From Amoeboradix gromovi (Eukaryota > Sanchytriomycota > Sanchytriomycetes > Sanchytriales > Sanchytriaceae), in the NCBI GenBank assembly GCA_018985225.1, contig JADGIF010000165.1, positions 1 through 16,327 on the forward strand: 16,327 bases of DNA, in the 5' to 3' direction. How positions within the stretch are numbered: the stretch's first letter is position 1; every line of letters begins with the position of its first letter. A model generated the notes under the pieces. That model was not told where the DNA came from and did no database searches. It saw nothing but the letters and a program-made list of their open reading frames with translations. The position numbers and the translations under genes are program-made. Below, piece after piece: positions 1 to 9,600 of this stretch.

Positions 1-91
1 AGTGATATTTTATTTGAAATAAAGATTAGATGAAAGAGCAAGAGAATAGCTCTACAGAATATTTATTTTTGAAATTTCGATACAAATTGTC

Positions 92-119
92 TAGTCTAGT
101 TTTTACAAAGCATGTCCCA
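92..119 (+). repeat. Diverged 28-bp repeat, left copy
   Basis: The 14-mer TAGTCTAGTTTTTA, a 6-nt variable stretch and the 8-mer ATGTCCCA occur here on the + strand. The same arrangement with the same spacing occurs on the minus strand at 16099-16126 (23 of 28 positions identical). A further shared 9-mer, AAACTTTTA, follows at almost the same distance in both copies (139-147 here). The two copies point toward each other. Function is unknown. Confidence 0.6.
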
Positions 120-208
120 GATGTTTAACCTAGCATTCAAACTTTTAACAGCATTGGATAAATTGATGGTGAGAAATAGCCCACCTCGATGGAGACTCGA
201 CGCCACTT

Positions 209-229
209 TGTTCTCAAATCAAGAGAACA
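209..229. promoter_or_regulatory. Inverted repeat before the LRR gene
   Basis: TGTTCTC and GAGAACA form a perfect 7-bp inverted repeat with a 7-nt spacer, ending 28 bp before the ATG of the LRR gene. It could be a transcription factor site or a hairpin in the 5' UTR. A TATAAAA at 247-253 lies only 4 bp before the ATG, which is too close for a classical TATA box serving this start. No regulator can be named. Confidence 0.3.
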
Positions 230-257
230 GTTTAAAGTAAAGCGCGTATAAAATCCT

Positions 258-3200
258 ATGATGTTCAAAATATCCGATTTATATGTTCTATTGGCATTAG
301 CATTTCCAATATCCATAGATTGCCCTGATGTTTTTAATCTTGCTACAGGATTGAAAATGGGCGAGTCTAATCCTACACTATTAAAAGCCCTTGGAGAGGA
401 CTGTTGCACTGCTTATGGCGTGCAGTGCTACAATGACCGCGTAGATAGTATTAAATGGTATTACCAGCACTTTACTGGACATATAAACAGCACTGCCTTG
501 CCAGAGATGTTAAATCACCTTGACCTTACTTGTAACCGAATAACTGGAAATTTCATTGAGAAATTTCCCTCGTATTTAGAAGTTGCACATCTTGGTAATA
601 ACTTCATCACTGGTGAGTTGTCTAATATCGCCATGTCTCAATTAAACTCTTTTGATGTTGGATCTAACAACTTGAATGGATCAATTCCTCTACTTCCAAA
701 TACATTACAAGACTTCCGGGCACCATATAACATGCTTTCAGGGTGCATACCAATGTTGTTTTCACCTTTAAAGAATTTTGTGGCTAGCAATAATATATTA
801 ACTTGCTCAATTCCAAGATCACTGCCACTTTCCTTACGATACTTTGAAATGAATTCAAACAAAATAACTGGACCAATACCATCACTGCCGATATATCTAA
901 GCGGGATATATCTTGGTTGGAATCAAATATCTGGAAAAATGCCTCCTTTACCATCTACTTTATACCTCCTTGATCTCCAGTCCTTAGATGTCAATGGAAC
1001 CATCCATTTAAATAGTCCGATATACGTTTCCATCGCCGGCAGCAGTATATCTTACGTGGCATTTACCTCTACGAGTATGCTTAGCATCTGCGACTTGAGA
1101 GACACTGATCTCATCAATGACGTAAATGACCCGCAATTATCTCTTTGTGAAAGGTCCATCTCGGTACCAAGCACAGTATCTGATTGCAGCGAGGTTACTA
1201 AACTTGCGTATGGTTTGAACATGCATATTTCGAATCCTGATCTAATGCGGGAGATTGAATTCAACTGCTGTTTATCTAAGAAATACATAACCTGCGATAC
1301 TAAGAATGTGATTAAAATAGAATTTGAGGATTTAAACCTAAATGGTACAATAAATGGTACAGCTATTCCATCCCTAACTCAAAGCCTAAAATTAGGCTAC
1401 AATTTTATTTCTGGATCTGTTCCTGAAAACCTACCTAACAGTTTAACTTATTTAGACTTGGGATGCAATTTTCTAAGTGGCACCATTCCAAGTCTACCAG
1501 AAAACTTGCAAACCCTTAATTTTGTAAATAACTGGCTGAATGGATCAATTCCGGAATCATTACCGTGGAAATTGAATACAATTTACGCAAGCTATAACTA
1601 CCTGACTGGAATCTTGCCTACTTTCTTTCCATCAACACTGGCATCACTTCAATTAAGTCACAATTATATGCATGGGAATGTGCCTGATACCCTTCCACCA
1701 GCATTGACTTATCTTGATCTACAAAACAACCGCTTAGACGGCACTTTGCCTACTTCTTTTCCACCGAAATTATCTTATATAAATCTTCGTGATAACCAGT
1801 TGCACGGTAGCTTACCTTTCACTCTTCCATCAACGCTGCTAACCTTTGATGTAAGTAATAATTTTTTGAATGGCAATTTGTCTATTATTCCAGACACTAT
1901 AGCTAATTTGCGTTTAAATAACAATAAATTTAGGGGCCAACTTTTGATGAAGAGACCCTATCAAGTGCTAATAATGAATAACCATATTAGCAATGTCATA
2001 ATCACAGACAGCAGCTCAATATATCAGTGTGACGTATCAAGAAATCCCTTGCTGGCTCACAAAGATGATCCAGGTTTAACAAAATGCATTAAAAACAATC
2101 TTTACATTGCCGACTGCGTGGATGTAATTGGCTTTGCTACGAAATTGAATATAGATCTGGTGCAGCCAATTGTAATGGAATCTATCGAAGAGGACTGCTG
2201 CTCAAGTGCAGGAGTGACTTGCACCGCTGGAAGAGTTAAAAAAATAGAGTGGCCAAATATGTACTTGAATGGCACGATTGAGGCTAGCTTCATTCCATCT
2301 GATCTAAATGTCTTAGACCTGAGTCAGAACAGAATAACTGGATTTGTTCCTGAGGGCATGCCAAGCTCACTCGTAAACTTGACCCTACACTCCAACAAGC
2401 TCATTGGCAGAGTACCTTCAAATCTACCATTGGACTTGAAAAATCTGGATCTGTCCGAAAACCTGATGGATGGATCGGTTCCGGTTACACTACCGGCTGG
2501 TTTACTGTCACTCTTATTGAGAAAAAACAAGCTTTCCGGTTCTTTGCCAAATATCATTCCGTTAGGTCTTGTCAGTATAGATGTGAGCAACAACTATCTA
2601 TCAGGTTCAGTGCCAAATCTAACCACCATAGATTATGTCTATCTCAACAGAGATTTCCCCCCATTTAACCAGTTCACAGGAATTATCTCAGTTATGAAGC
2701 CAAAGACGCTCTATGTACCAAATAGTCATATCACTAGCATTCTCATCAGTGACACCCAGCAAATGACAATATGCAACATATCTAACAATCCACTACTAGC
2801 TAATGCAAATGACGCATCACTTTTCAGCTGCGTAAAAGATGTGCTGTATAGCCAAAGCACCGGAAACTTCACTTCTAAGAGACTTTTCACAGATTTATCT
2901 ACAATTTCGATAATCGATCAATCCCTCAAGTCTATCCTCGAATCAAGATTCTTGCGAACAAGATCAAGACAGCAGAGTGCAACAAGAACAGCTCAGTACT
3001 CTTTATTGGAATCTAAGGTCATATACGGCAATACGTTGCAGTCTGCATATACTAACTACAATACAGGAAATTACAACATTGGTATCCATTGGACCTTAAC
3101 CACAATTGGTAGATGTGCACTTAGCGCAATTTTGGCGACAATAATTCTGTACTCCACACCGTTTACGCGAAGCATTAAAAGCTGGAAGCAGAGGAAGGAT

Positions 3201-3275
3201 AAGAACAGCAAAAAGTCAAGGAAAAGTCAGGAAAAGCCTTACGGATCCAATTTTTCAGGAATTAATCTGTTTTGA
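258..3275 (+). CDS. Type I membrane protein with triplicated plant-like LRR ectodomain
   Basis: The 1005-aa protein has a hydrophobic N-terminal signal peptide (about 1-20), a very long ectodomain, one hydrophobic segment near 945-967 and a basic Lys/Arg/Ser-rich cytoplasmic tail of about 40 residues. The ectodomain is three copies of one module (about 21-300, 310-610, 620-860). Each starts with a Cys cap of the LRRNT_2 kind (single Cys, about 26 residues, then CC-x6-C, e.g. DCCSSAGVTC). It continues with 21-23 residue repeats of the LDLxxNxLxGxIPxxLP type and ends in a cap with conserved NPLL and two Cys. Many N-x-S/T sites suggest glycosylation. By analogy with LRR receptors it probably binds a ligand or another cell at the surface; there is no kinase or other enzymatic domain. 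The start is the first of two adjacent ATGs; the second, at 261, is equally usable. The gene is intronless and convergent with the RdRP fusion gene. Confidence 0.85.
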   Translation: MMFKISDLYVLLALAFPISIDCPDVFNLATGLKMGESNPTLLKALGEDCCTAYGVQCYNDRVDSIKWYYQHFTGHINSTALPEMLNHLDLTCNRITGNFIEKFPSYLEVAHLGNNFITGELSNIAMSQLNSFDVGSNNLNGSIPLLPNTLQDFRAPYNMLSGCIPMLFSPLKNFVASNNILTCSIPRSLPLSLRYFEMNSNKITGPIPSLPIYLSGIYLGWNQISGKMPPLPSTLYLLDLQSLDVNGTIHLNSPIYVSIAGSSISYVAFTSTSMLSICDLRDTDLINDVNDPQLSLCERSISVPSTVSDCSEVTKLAYGLNMHISNPDLMREIEFNCCLSKKYITCDTKNVIKIEFEDLNLNGTINGTAIPSLTQSLKLGYNFISGSVPENLPNSLTYLDLGCNFLSGTIPSLPENLQTLNFVNNWLNGSIPESLPWKLNTIYASYNYLTGILPTFFPSTLASLQLSHNYMHGNVPDTLPPALTYLDLQNNRLDGTLPTSFPPKLSYINLRDNQLHGSLPFTLPSTLLTFDVSNNFLNGNLSIIPDTIANLRLNNNKFRGQLLMKRPYQVLIMNNHISNVIITDSSSIYQCDVSRNPLLAHKDDPGLTKCIKNNLYIADCVDVIGFATKLNIDLVQPIVMESIEEDCCSSAGVTCTAGRVKKIEWPNMYLNGTIEASFIPSDLNVLDLSQNRITGFVPEGMPSSLVNLTLHSNKLIGRVPSNLPLDLKNLDLSENLMDGSVPVTLPAGLLSLLLRKNKLSGSLPNIIPLGLVSIDVSNNYLSGSVPNLTTIDYVYLNRDFPPFNQFTGIISVMKPKTLYVPNSHITSILISDTQQMTICNISNNPLLANANDASLFSCVKDVLYSQSTGNFTSKRLFTDLSTISIIDQSLKSILESRFLRTRSRQQSATRTAQYSLLESKVIYGNTLQSAYTNYNTGNYNIGIHWTLTTIGRCALSAILATIILYSTPFTRSIKSWKQRKDKNSKKSRKSQEKPYGSNFSGINLF

Positions 3276-3446
3276 ACGCCCAGATTTCATATTTAGAAGC
3301 ATTTTACTGACATATCTTGAAAACGGGCTGCTTATAATCAGCTCAAGGTACCTCGGTCCTATGTTTCTATTCCTCTGCTAAATAGCAGGCTGCCATAATC
3401 TAGTGCTACTTGAATGAGGCTCGACATGTAATTGATCATCAACCTG

Positions 3447-3465
3447 AGCCTACTCTTGGTAGGCT
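3447..3465. other. Perfect 7-bp hairpin in the convergent spacer
   Basis: AGCCTAC and GTAGGCT flank a 5-nt loop, extendable by one G-U pair when read as + strand RNA. It is the strongest local hairpin in the spacer, about 180 bp beyond the LRR stop codon and 160 bp beyond the RdRP fusion stop. There is no poly-T tract of a polymerase III terminator directly after it. Confidence 0.4.
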
Positions 3466-3566
3466 TCATTTTATACAATGTCTGGCACGAACACGATGAC
3501 TCTTGTTGTACTCAGCATGTTCTTATCCTTCCTCTGCTTTTAGATGCTTCGTGTAAACAGTGTGGA

Positions 3567-3600
3567 GTAGAGCGTTTTCGTCGCAAACATGATGCTCTAC
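3567..3600. other. Hairpin close to the 3' end of the RdRP fusion gene
   Basis: GTAGAGC and GCTCTAC pair across 20 nt. Inside the loop GTTT and AAAC can pair further, giving a two-part stem. It lies 24 bp beyond the RdRP fusion stop codon and so may fall in that transcript's 3' UTR. Confidence 0.35.
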
Positions 3601-3623
3601 CTTGATGTCAATTAAATTTTATT

Positions 3624-6600
3624 TTATTCCAAGTCAACTAGTTCTCTCATACTGTTAATCACTTGTATTCCTGCTTCATAATACCTCTCGCTAAATCTAC
3701 TCAACTCTGTAGCTGTGTTGTTTTGAGGCATTTTGCAATATATTTCCATTTCTATTCCATTGCGCGTTCCCTGTATTTGGCCATCAACTAAGCTTTTACT
3801 AGTTACATTATTGATGTAATATTTATGGCTGTTTGATTTAAATTCTCTGTATTCAATTTCTCTTATCATGCTTACTTTCATGCTACCCAATAGCTCTAAA
3901 TTGTACGTTAACACACCACTCGCATCACTTGATACAAATTTTACCTTTCCTATCGCTTGGATACTTGTGTTGACATTTAATATCCTGCATATATTATCTG
4001 GTAGCTCTGTACAGATCTCTTTTTTCTCTAAATTGTACCTCAAATCTGGTACATTTACCAGTTGCTTTTCGTTCACTATTATTCCATCGAATACTCGCAT
4101 TTTTGACTGTATCACAAGTTCTACCATTAGAGTTTCCTTGTTGATTATTATCGAGTATCCGTTATTGTTAATCAAAGACTTGACTACAATTTGAGATTTA
4201 CTTGCTCGGTATTCCAATCCCATCTTATCGATTAGTAATTTGATCCTATTTATACTTGAAGTGAATCCAGTTTTGAACACTCTACCTGGTAAAAGTTTGG
4301 ATAAAGAACTCTCTGTACTGCTGTAATACTTTGCACGTTGCTGCAGCACTGCCTCCTTTGCGGTACACTTTTCAAACAAATTCTCGTTTAACTTCACATC
4401 TTTTTGTTCTTTTTGCAACTTTTCCTGCTGCATATTTATCTTTCTGACCGATTTACCATATTTATTCAGCAGATCTTCTAGCTCTTGCAATTGTAAGCTC
4501 TTGCTGCATATATTCTTCAAATTAAATGTCCCAAATCGTATTGCTGCTCTATATCCGCTATAATTAAAGTCTAACTGCCCTGTTACACTGTACTTGAACT
4601 TCAGTTTATTGTAGTCTCCATCATATGCACTTATTATGTACATCTTGTTCAACCTGTTAATATCTACCATTTGAATGCTCACTTGCTCCAAATCGTTTTT
4701 GATGCCTTGTATTATCAATGTAAACGCATTGCTGGCGTATTCTACATTCTGCTTGCACTTTGTATCCATCTGTTCTTTCATGAACAAATTAATACAGTGC
4801 TGTATTAGATCCACGTCCTTTCCTTTTACAACCACGTACATGGAGTGTAGCATTTCCTGCAATTCCAGTTGTGCCAAAATGGGTTTTCCCCCGCTTATCC
4901 TACTTGCTCGCTTCAGTACCAATTCTTTGATGTCCTCAAATGAATGTTTAAACACGCTCTTGATTCTGAATGGTACTCTTATTATATGCTTGCTCTCTTT
5001 TCTTGTAAACACTTTTGTTATGTCATAATTGCTGGCTGTCAATAAATCTATGAACTCAACCATACTTTGTTTAAAATAAAATACTCCGTCCTGGTCTAAT
5101 TTTATTATATACCTTCCATGATTTATTGGATCCTTGACTTCCATTTTGCTAATGTTGCAGTGCTTGTCAAGGAATGCCATGAAGACCGCACTTGAATCTA
5201 CAGCAGCTGTACTTGTACTTGAATTGGTCATATCGATTCTCTCTATTAATCTAGGCATTTCTGCGCTAGACCCTTTGATATATTCCTTGATCATCAAATC
5301 ATCTATGCTGTCTATGTTTAATGGTTTTACTTCATAGTATTCTTTAAAGTGTAAGAGGTATATCCATATCAATCCGAATGTGCTCATTATTTGCGATTGT
5401 TCGTTAATTCTGTTCTTTATCGTCAATCCAAAAGTTTTGCCATATTCTGTCAGCGCTAATAGCCATGGATACACACCAGGATACTGGTTCAGCACATTCA
5501 GAATCAGCAATGTCTTGTAAATACCTCTACTATTCATACTGATATCAAATGTTGGATTTGCTGCATGTTTGATGATAGGCACATTAGCGTTTATCAATAG
5601 CGCGGAAGGATAATCTAGCTTAATTTGGTGGTGTATGCTAGCTAGGAGGCTGTAAGTTGTAGATCTCTGGACACTCTCTGATTCTATTTTATTGTCCGCA
5701 TCTGTGCTAGCTGCAGTGTTATAAACACAGAAGTCTACATCACTTTGCAGATCAAACAGCATGTAGCTTGTACTTCCGTAGATAAACGCTGTATATCCCA
5801 TATTTATGGACTTGCAAAGAACGTTAATATGATTACACAATGCATATCTTGAGTCATATTGTTGTAACAAGTCTGGTACTCTGTCATTGTAGTATTTCAT
5901 AACATTATCGTGAAGCACAGGAACATCAGCGTCTGCGCTAATTGGGGATGCCCTCAATAGCGGATTATATTGGAATATCAAATCATACACGCACCATTGG
6001 AATGATTGCAATTGGTACTGACTTAAATATTTTAAAATGAACTTCAATTCTGCACTATCTTTGCTCTCGCTGCATGCAGCTTTTATTGCACAAAGTAGCA
6101 AGTATCGTGTTTTATTGGTCAGAGTGCTTATTAGTGATGATAGCTGGTGTTTATGCCTGTTGCTAGAAACTGTGTATCCTGTAATTAATTCATATTCATT
6201 GGTGATATTGTATGCTCTACCAATTGAATTAATGCTATCCTTGTACTTGTTATAAATCGTGTCGATCCGACTATACCTGTAACTAGTAAACGATGTTGAA
6301 CTAGTATTATAGACTACATCGTCATCTATAAAGGTCTTTGCTTTACGGTATAAGGACCCTAGAACATGGCAACTATTGTATTTGATGCAGCCTCTCTTTT
6401 CTAAATAGTCAGGATACTGCAAATTACGAAGGAGCTCATCAGGTATATGAATGGGTTGTAGCTTTTTGGGAAAGTCTACGGATTTGCTTATTAAATGAGC
6501 TAATTTTATGCACTTAGGATTGGTAACATGTCCCGGTAGCTGATCCGATAATGCTAAATGTGCATGACTTAAAAGCCCAATGCAATCCTCGTTCATGATT

Positions 6601-9600
6601 TTGATGTACGCATGCTGAATACTCGTTGTTGCGTCTTCAGTAGCTGCACTAGCATCTAGTTCCATTGGCGCTACAAATTTTTGTGGAATTAAGTTTTCAT
6701 CCCATATGCAAGTAAACTGATCACCATCAAGATCTCCCCCACTAGTTTGTGATGCTAAATCCCTGTATCCTTTTCTAGGCATTATTATAACATCAACTAA
6801 TCCATCGAATTCAGAACGCTTGCCTATTGCTTTACATGGTCTACAATCACCAGGATGTACACATGGGTTCTTAATTACTACACATTTACCAGTTATATAC
6901 TGTATGCTACTATCATCCTTAGTAATGGCTATATAAACCTGGTTCTCTAATAGCACACCATATTCATCAATTATACCCATAAGTAGTCTACCCTTTGGCA
7001 CTTTGATTCGCGCCTTGTGTATCAATCCATTAAGCGTCTGATTGCGACTTAGATTTATTACATTCTGCCAGAAAGCATGCCTGGATACATCTACAGTGTT
7101 CAGTAGCTGCATACAGTGCTTACTATAGAATGGTATATCATTATTCATTGTATTTAGACAGTTATTAGTATGTATGTTGTTTATATCAGTAGTCATATAG
7201 CTCATAAAAACTTCGTCCCTAATGCCCAACGAGTTCAATATCATTATTATCTGTCTGTTCAAGTAGCAAGGAATAGGCCTGCTGTATTCCACTAGCTCGA
7301 ATGCGCGATGATGACCAAGGTACTTACGCATCGATGGTCTGCAAATTATTGGACATTGCTGTCCTTTAACAAGTGATAAGACACCTTTGAATGGCCCTGC
7401 TCTAAATTGCACAGCACTAGGAGTGTTCAGTAACTGCAAGCGACTTTGTATGTACTGCGCAAATGCTAAACTCATTGTTCCTACACCATCTGAGTAGTTA
7501 TATTTGTAATCACTAGTGTAAAAGTCGGTAGACATAGCATACAACGCATCTAAAGGTACGTTGACTATCTTGACGGTGCTGCTAAACAGCAGCCCGATTC
7601 TACTTAGCTGCAAACCATTATTAGTGATCAAGTCAAAACTGCCAAATTGAGGCAGTATATCATCGGGACTATGCCTAGTAAACCATGCAGAGTGGCTCCT
7701 GATTTGCGATCCTGTGGCACCTAAAAAGGACCATTTAAATGAATATAAATAGAACCCGTTGATAATGAGGTTACTGTTGTTGATATAGCACCTTTGACGC
7801 TCCTCGTCTATAAATTGGACCAACATAAAGTCATCCACATAGTAGTTGGGATTAGTGTTTAGAACTCTGTTGTTATGAACAAGAATGTAGGGTTCTATAA
7901 TCATTCTAGAAGGAGTAAATAATACACGGTGACATCTCTTGTATTTTGCATTAGCTGTATCTATGATTAAACTGGTTGATTCCGATACACCCAAAGATTC
8001 TTCCGGTTTAGAAGATGCATAACCTTTTATGTCGTGTGAGTTGTCTTTAAAAGGCGACGGTGGATTACTAAATGCGTATTCCAATTTTTCAATTGGAATA
8101 GTAATGCTAGAGATATTAGGATCTAATAGTGTACTGTAGAGGCATCTGTAGGCATATCCAAGCGGATTATCATTCCTGTTATTAACTGTGCTAGTCGCCG
8201 CGACACTCGCATATTCTATAAATTGGATGTTTAAACAAGTGTACTGCTTAATAAAAGGAACAAAGACTGAATAAAACTCGTCCTCAAGAAGCAATTCGAA
8301 TTCAAAGTAGAGCGCTAGCAATTTTAGATCGACAGCAACGCGCTCATTGTTAGTGTTGTAGAAATATGGAGAGTGGGTGCAGTTGAACAATAACTTGCTA
8401 GATTTCATATTCACTAACAGCAGTGGATATATAGAGGTAATCGGGATTTCAGCAATATAGCATTTGTATGGAAATGTGCATTTAGATTTGCTGAAATCAA
8501 ATATTAAAGATTTGAAATCAAATGTCAATGACTCTTGGATATAAAACCTGCAAGGATTAACAGAATAGCCACGGCTAAGTGCGCTTATAGTGAAGCTTAA
8601 AGCAGTGGTTGTATTAGCAAAGCAACTAGACTTATCAATGTTGTTATCTATTAACCGGATAGAAAATAGTTTATTAGGCAGCACAGATGATACAACCGCT
8701 TGAACTTCCAAGAACAAGCCATACAAACTCAAGTTACCGCTAATAGTGAAGTTCTCGTACAGTAGGCTATTTGCTGAACATTGATTGCTAAGTAGTTCAA
8801 TTAAATCAGAGGAGATATCTGGTGATATGTGAATTCTAACAATAGAATAAACAGGGATTACTGGGGTATTTAGAGGCACAGTAATCTTTGAGTGTACATA
8901 TTTGCTGATAAAAGATTCGACCTTAACGTCTATCCTTTGGGTGCGCCATTTTTTACATATATCCAAAATAGCATGGCGAGAAAGGGCTTCTGAGCGCCTT
9001 AGGTCCTTGAAATTTTTAGAGTTTTTGGCAGCACACAGTATAATAAATGAACCTGCAGAAGATCTAACTCTACCTCTCATTTGAATCATTCTTAGTGTAT
9101 TTAACTGCTCATCGTTGTACAGTATAACGTGACTGCAGTTAGGAACATCTATTCCTTCTTCTAAAGCGCTAGTGCTAATAAGTAACTTAGAAAGTCCCCT
9201 TTTGAAAGCATCCATTATTGGTACGTGGTCTTTTTTTAACTGCATACCACTAGAATTATTCTGACCTACTATAAAAGTGGGATTAAGGGCATTGAATTTT
9301 CTGCTCTGTTTAAATAGCATGAGTAATAGCCTTGTGTACACTCGCTTACTTACGAAAATAAGAATTCTTAATTTACTAATTTGTGCACTTGAGCATGATT
9401 CAAGTACATCGGCAAGTAGCTGCAGTAATGCGGTTGTCCTAGAACTACAATTAACGTTGACGCTACTAGATTTGCTATCGCTTTTTATTAAATCCCGTAA
9501 ATACAACCTGAACGGATTTAGTATATCCAGAAAACCAATTGGAAGAGATTTAGTATTGACACATTTCTCAAAATGTGTGTTAAGTATAGATGCAGTATGA

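Larger units (their letters stand above)
1..257. other. Left-edge non-coding region upstream of the LRR gene
   Basis: I see no supportable gene here; all + frames from the window edge close within a few codons. An AATAAA lies near position 20 and could belong to an upstream + strand gene. The stretch 92-119 is repeated in inverted, diverged form near the right edge. An inverted repeat at 209-229 and a TATAAAA at 247-253 precede the LRR start codon. A minus-strand open frame across this region overlaps the LRR gene antisense and has no family resemblance, so I treat it as a shadow. Confidence 0.6.
3276..3623. other. Convergent intergenic spacer with several hairpins
   Basis: This 348-bp gap between two converging stop codons is far larger than the other gene gaps here and has no supportable ORF. 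It holds several perfect short inverted repeats: 3375-3388 (CTGCT/AGCAG, loop AAAT), 3447-3465 (AGCCTAC/GTAGGCT, loop TCTTG) and 3567-3600 (GTAGAGC/GCTCTAC). AGGCTC at 3417-3422 could pair alternatively with GAGCCT at 3446-3451. It may be 3' UTR or a structured non-coding RNA on either strand. I checked by eye for tRNA boxes, spliceosomal RNA, SRP, RNase P and C/D-box signatures and found none that fit convincingly. Confidence 0.4.

Noticed and set aside
247-253. TATA box for the LRR gene
   Set aside because: It lies 4 bp before the ATG, so transcription from it would start after the start codon.
137-409. 90-aa minus-strand ORF
   Set aside because: It is antisense to the LRR signal peptide region with no family features; likely a chance frame.
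3276-3623. tRNA, spliceosomal RNA, SRP RNA, RNase P or C/D snoRNA
   Set aside because: No acceptable A/B boxes or family core motifs were found on either strand; near matches to C and D boxes had wrong spacing and no terminal stem.
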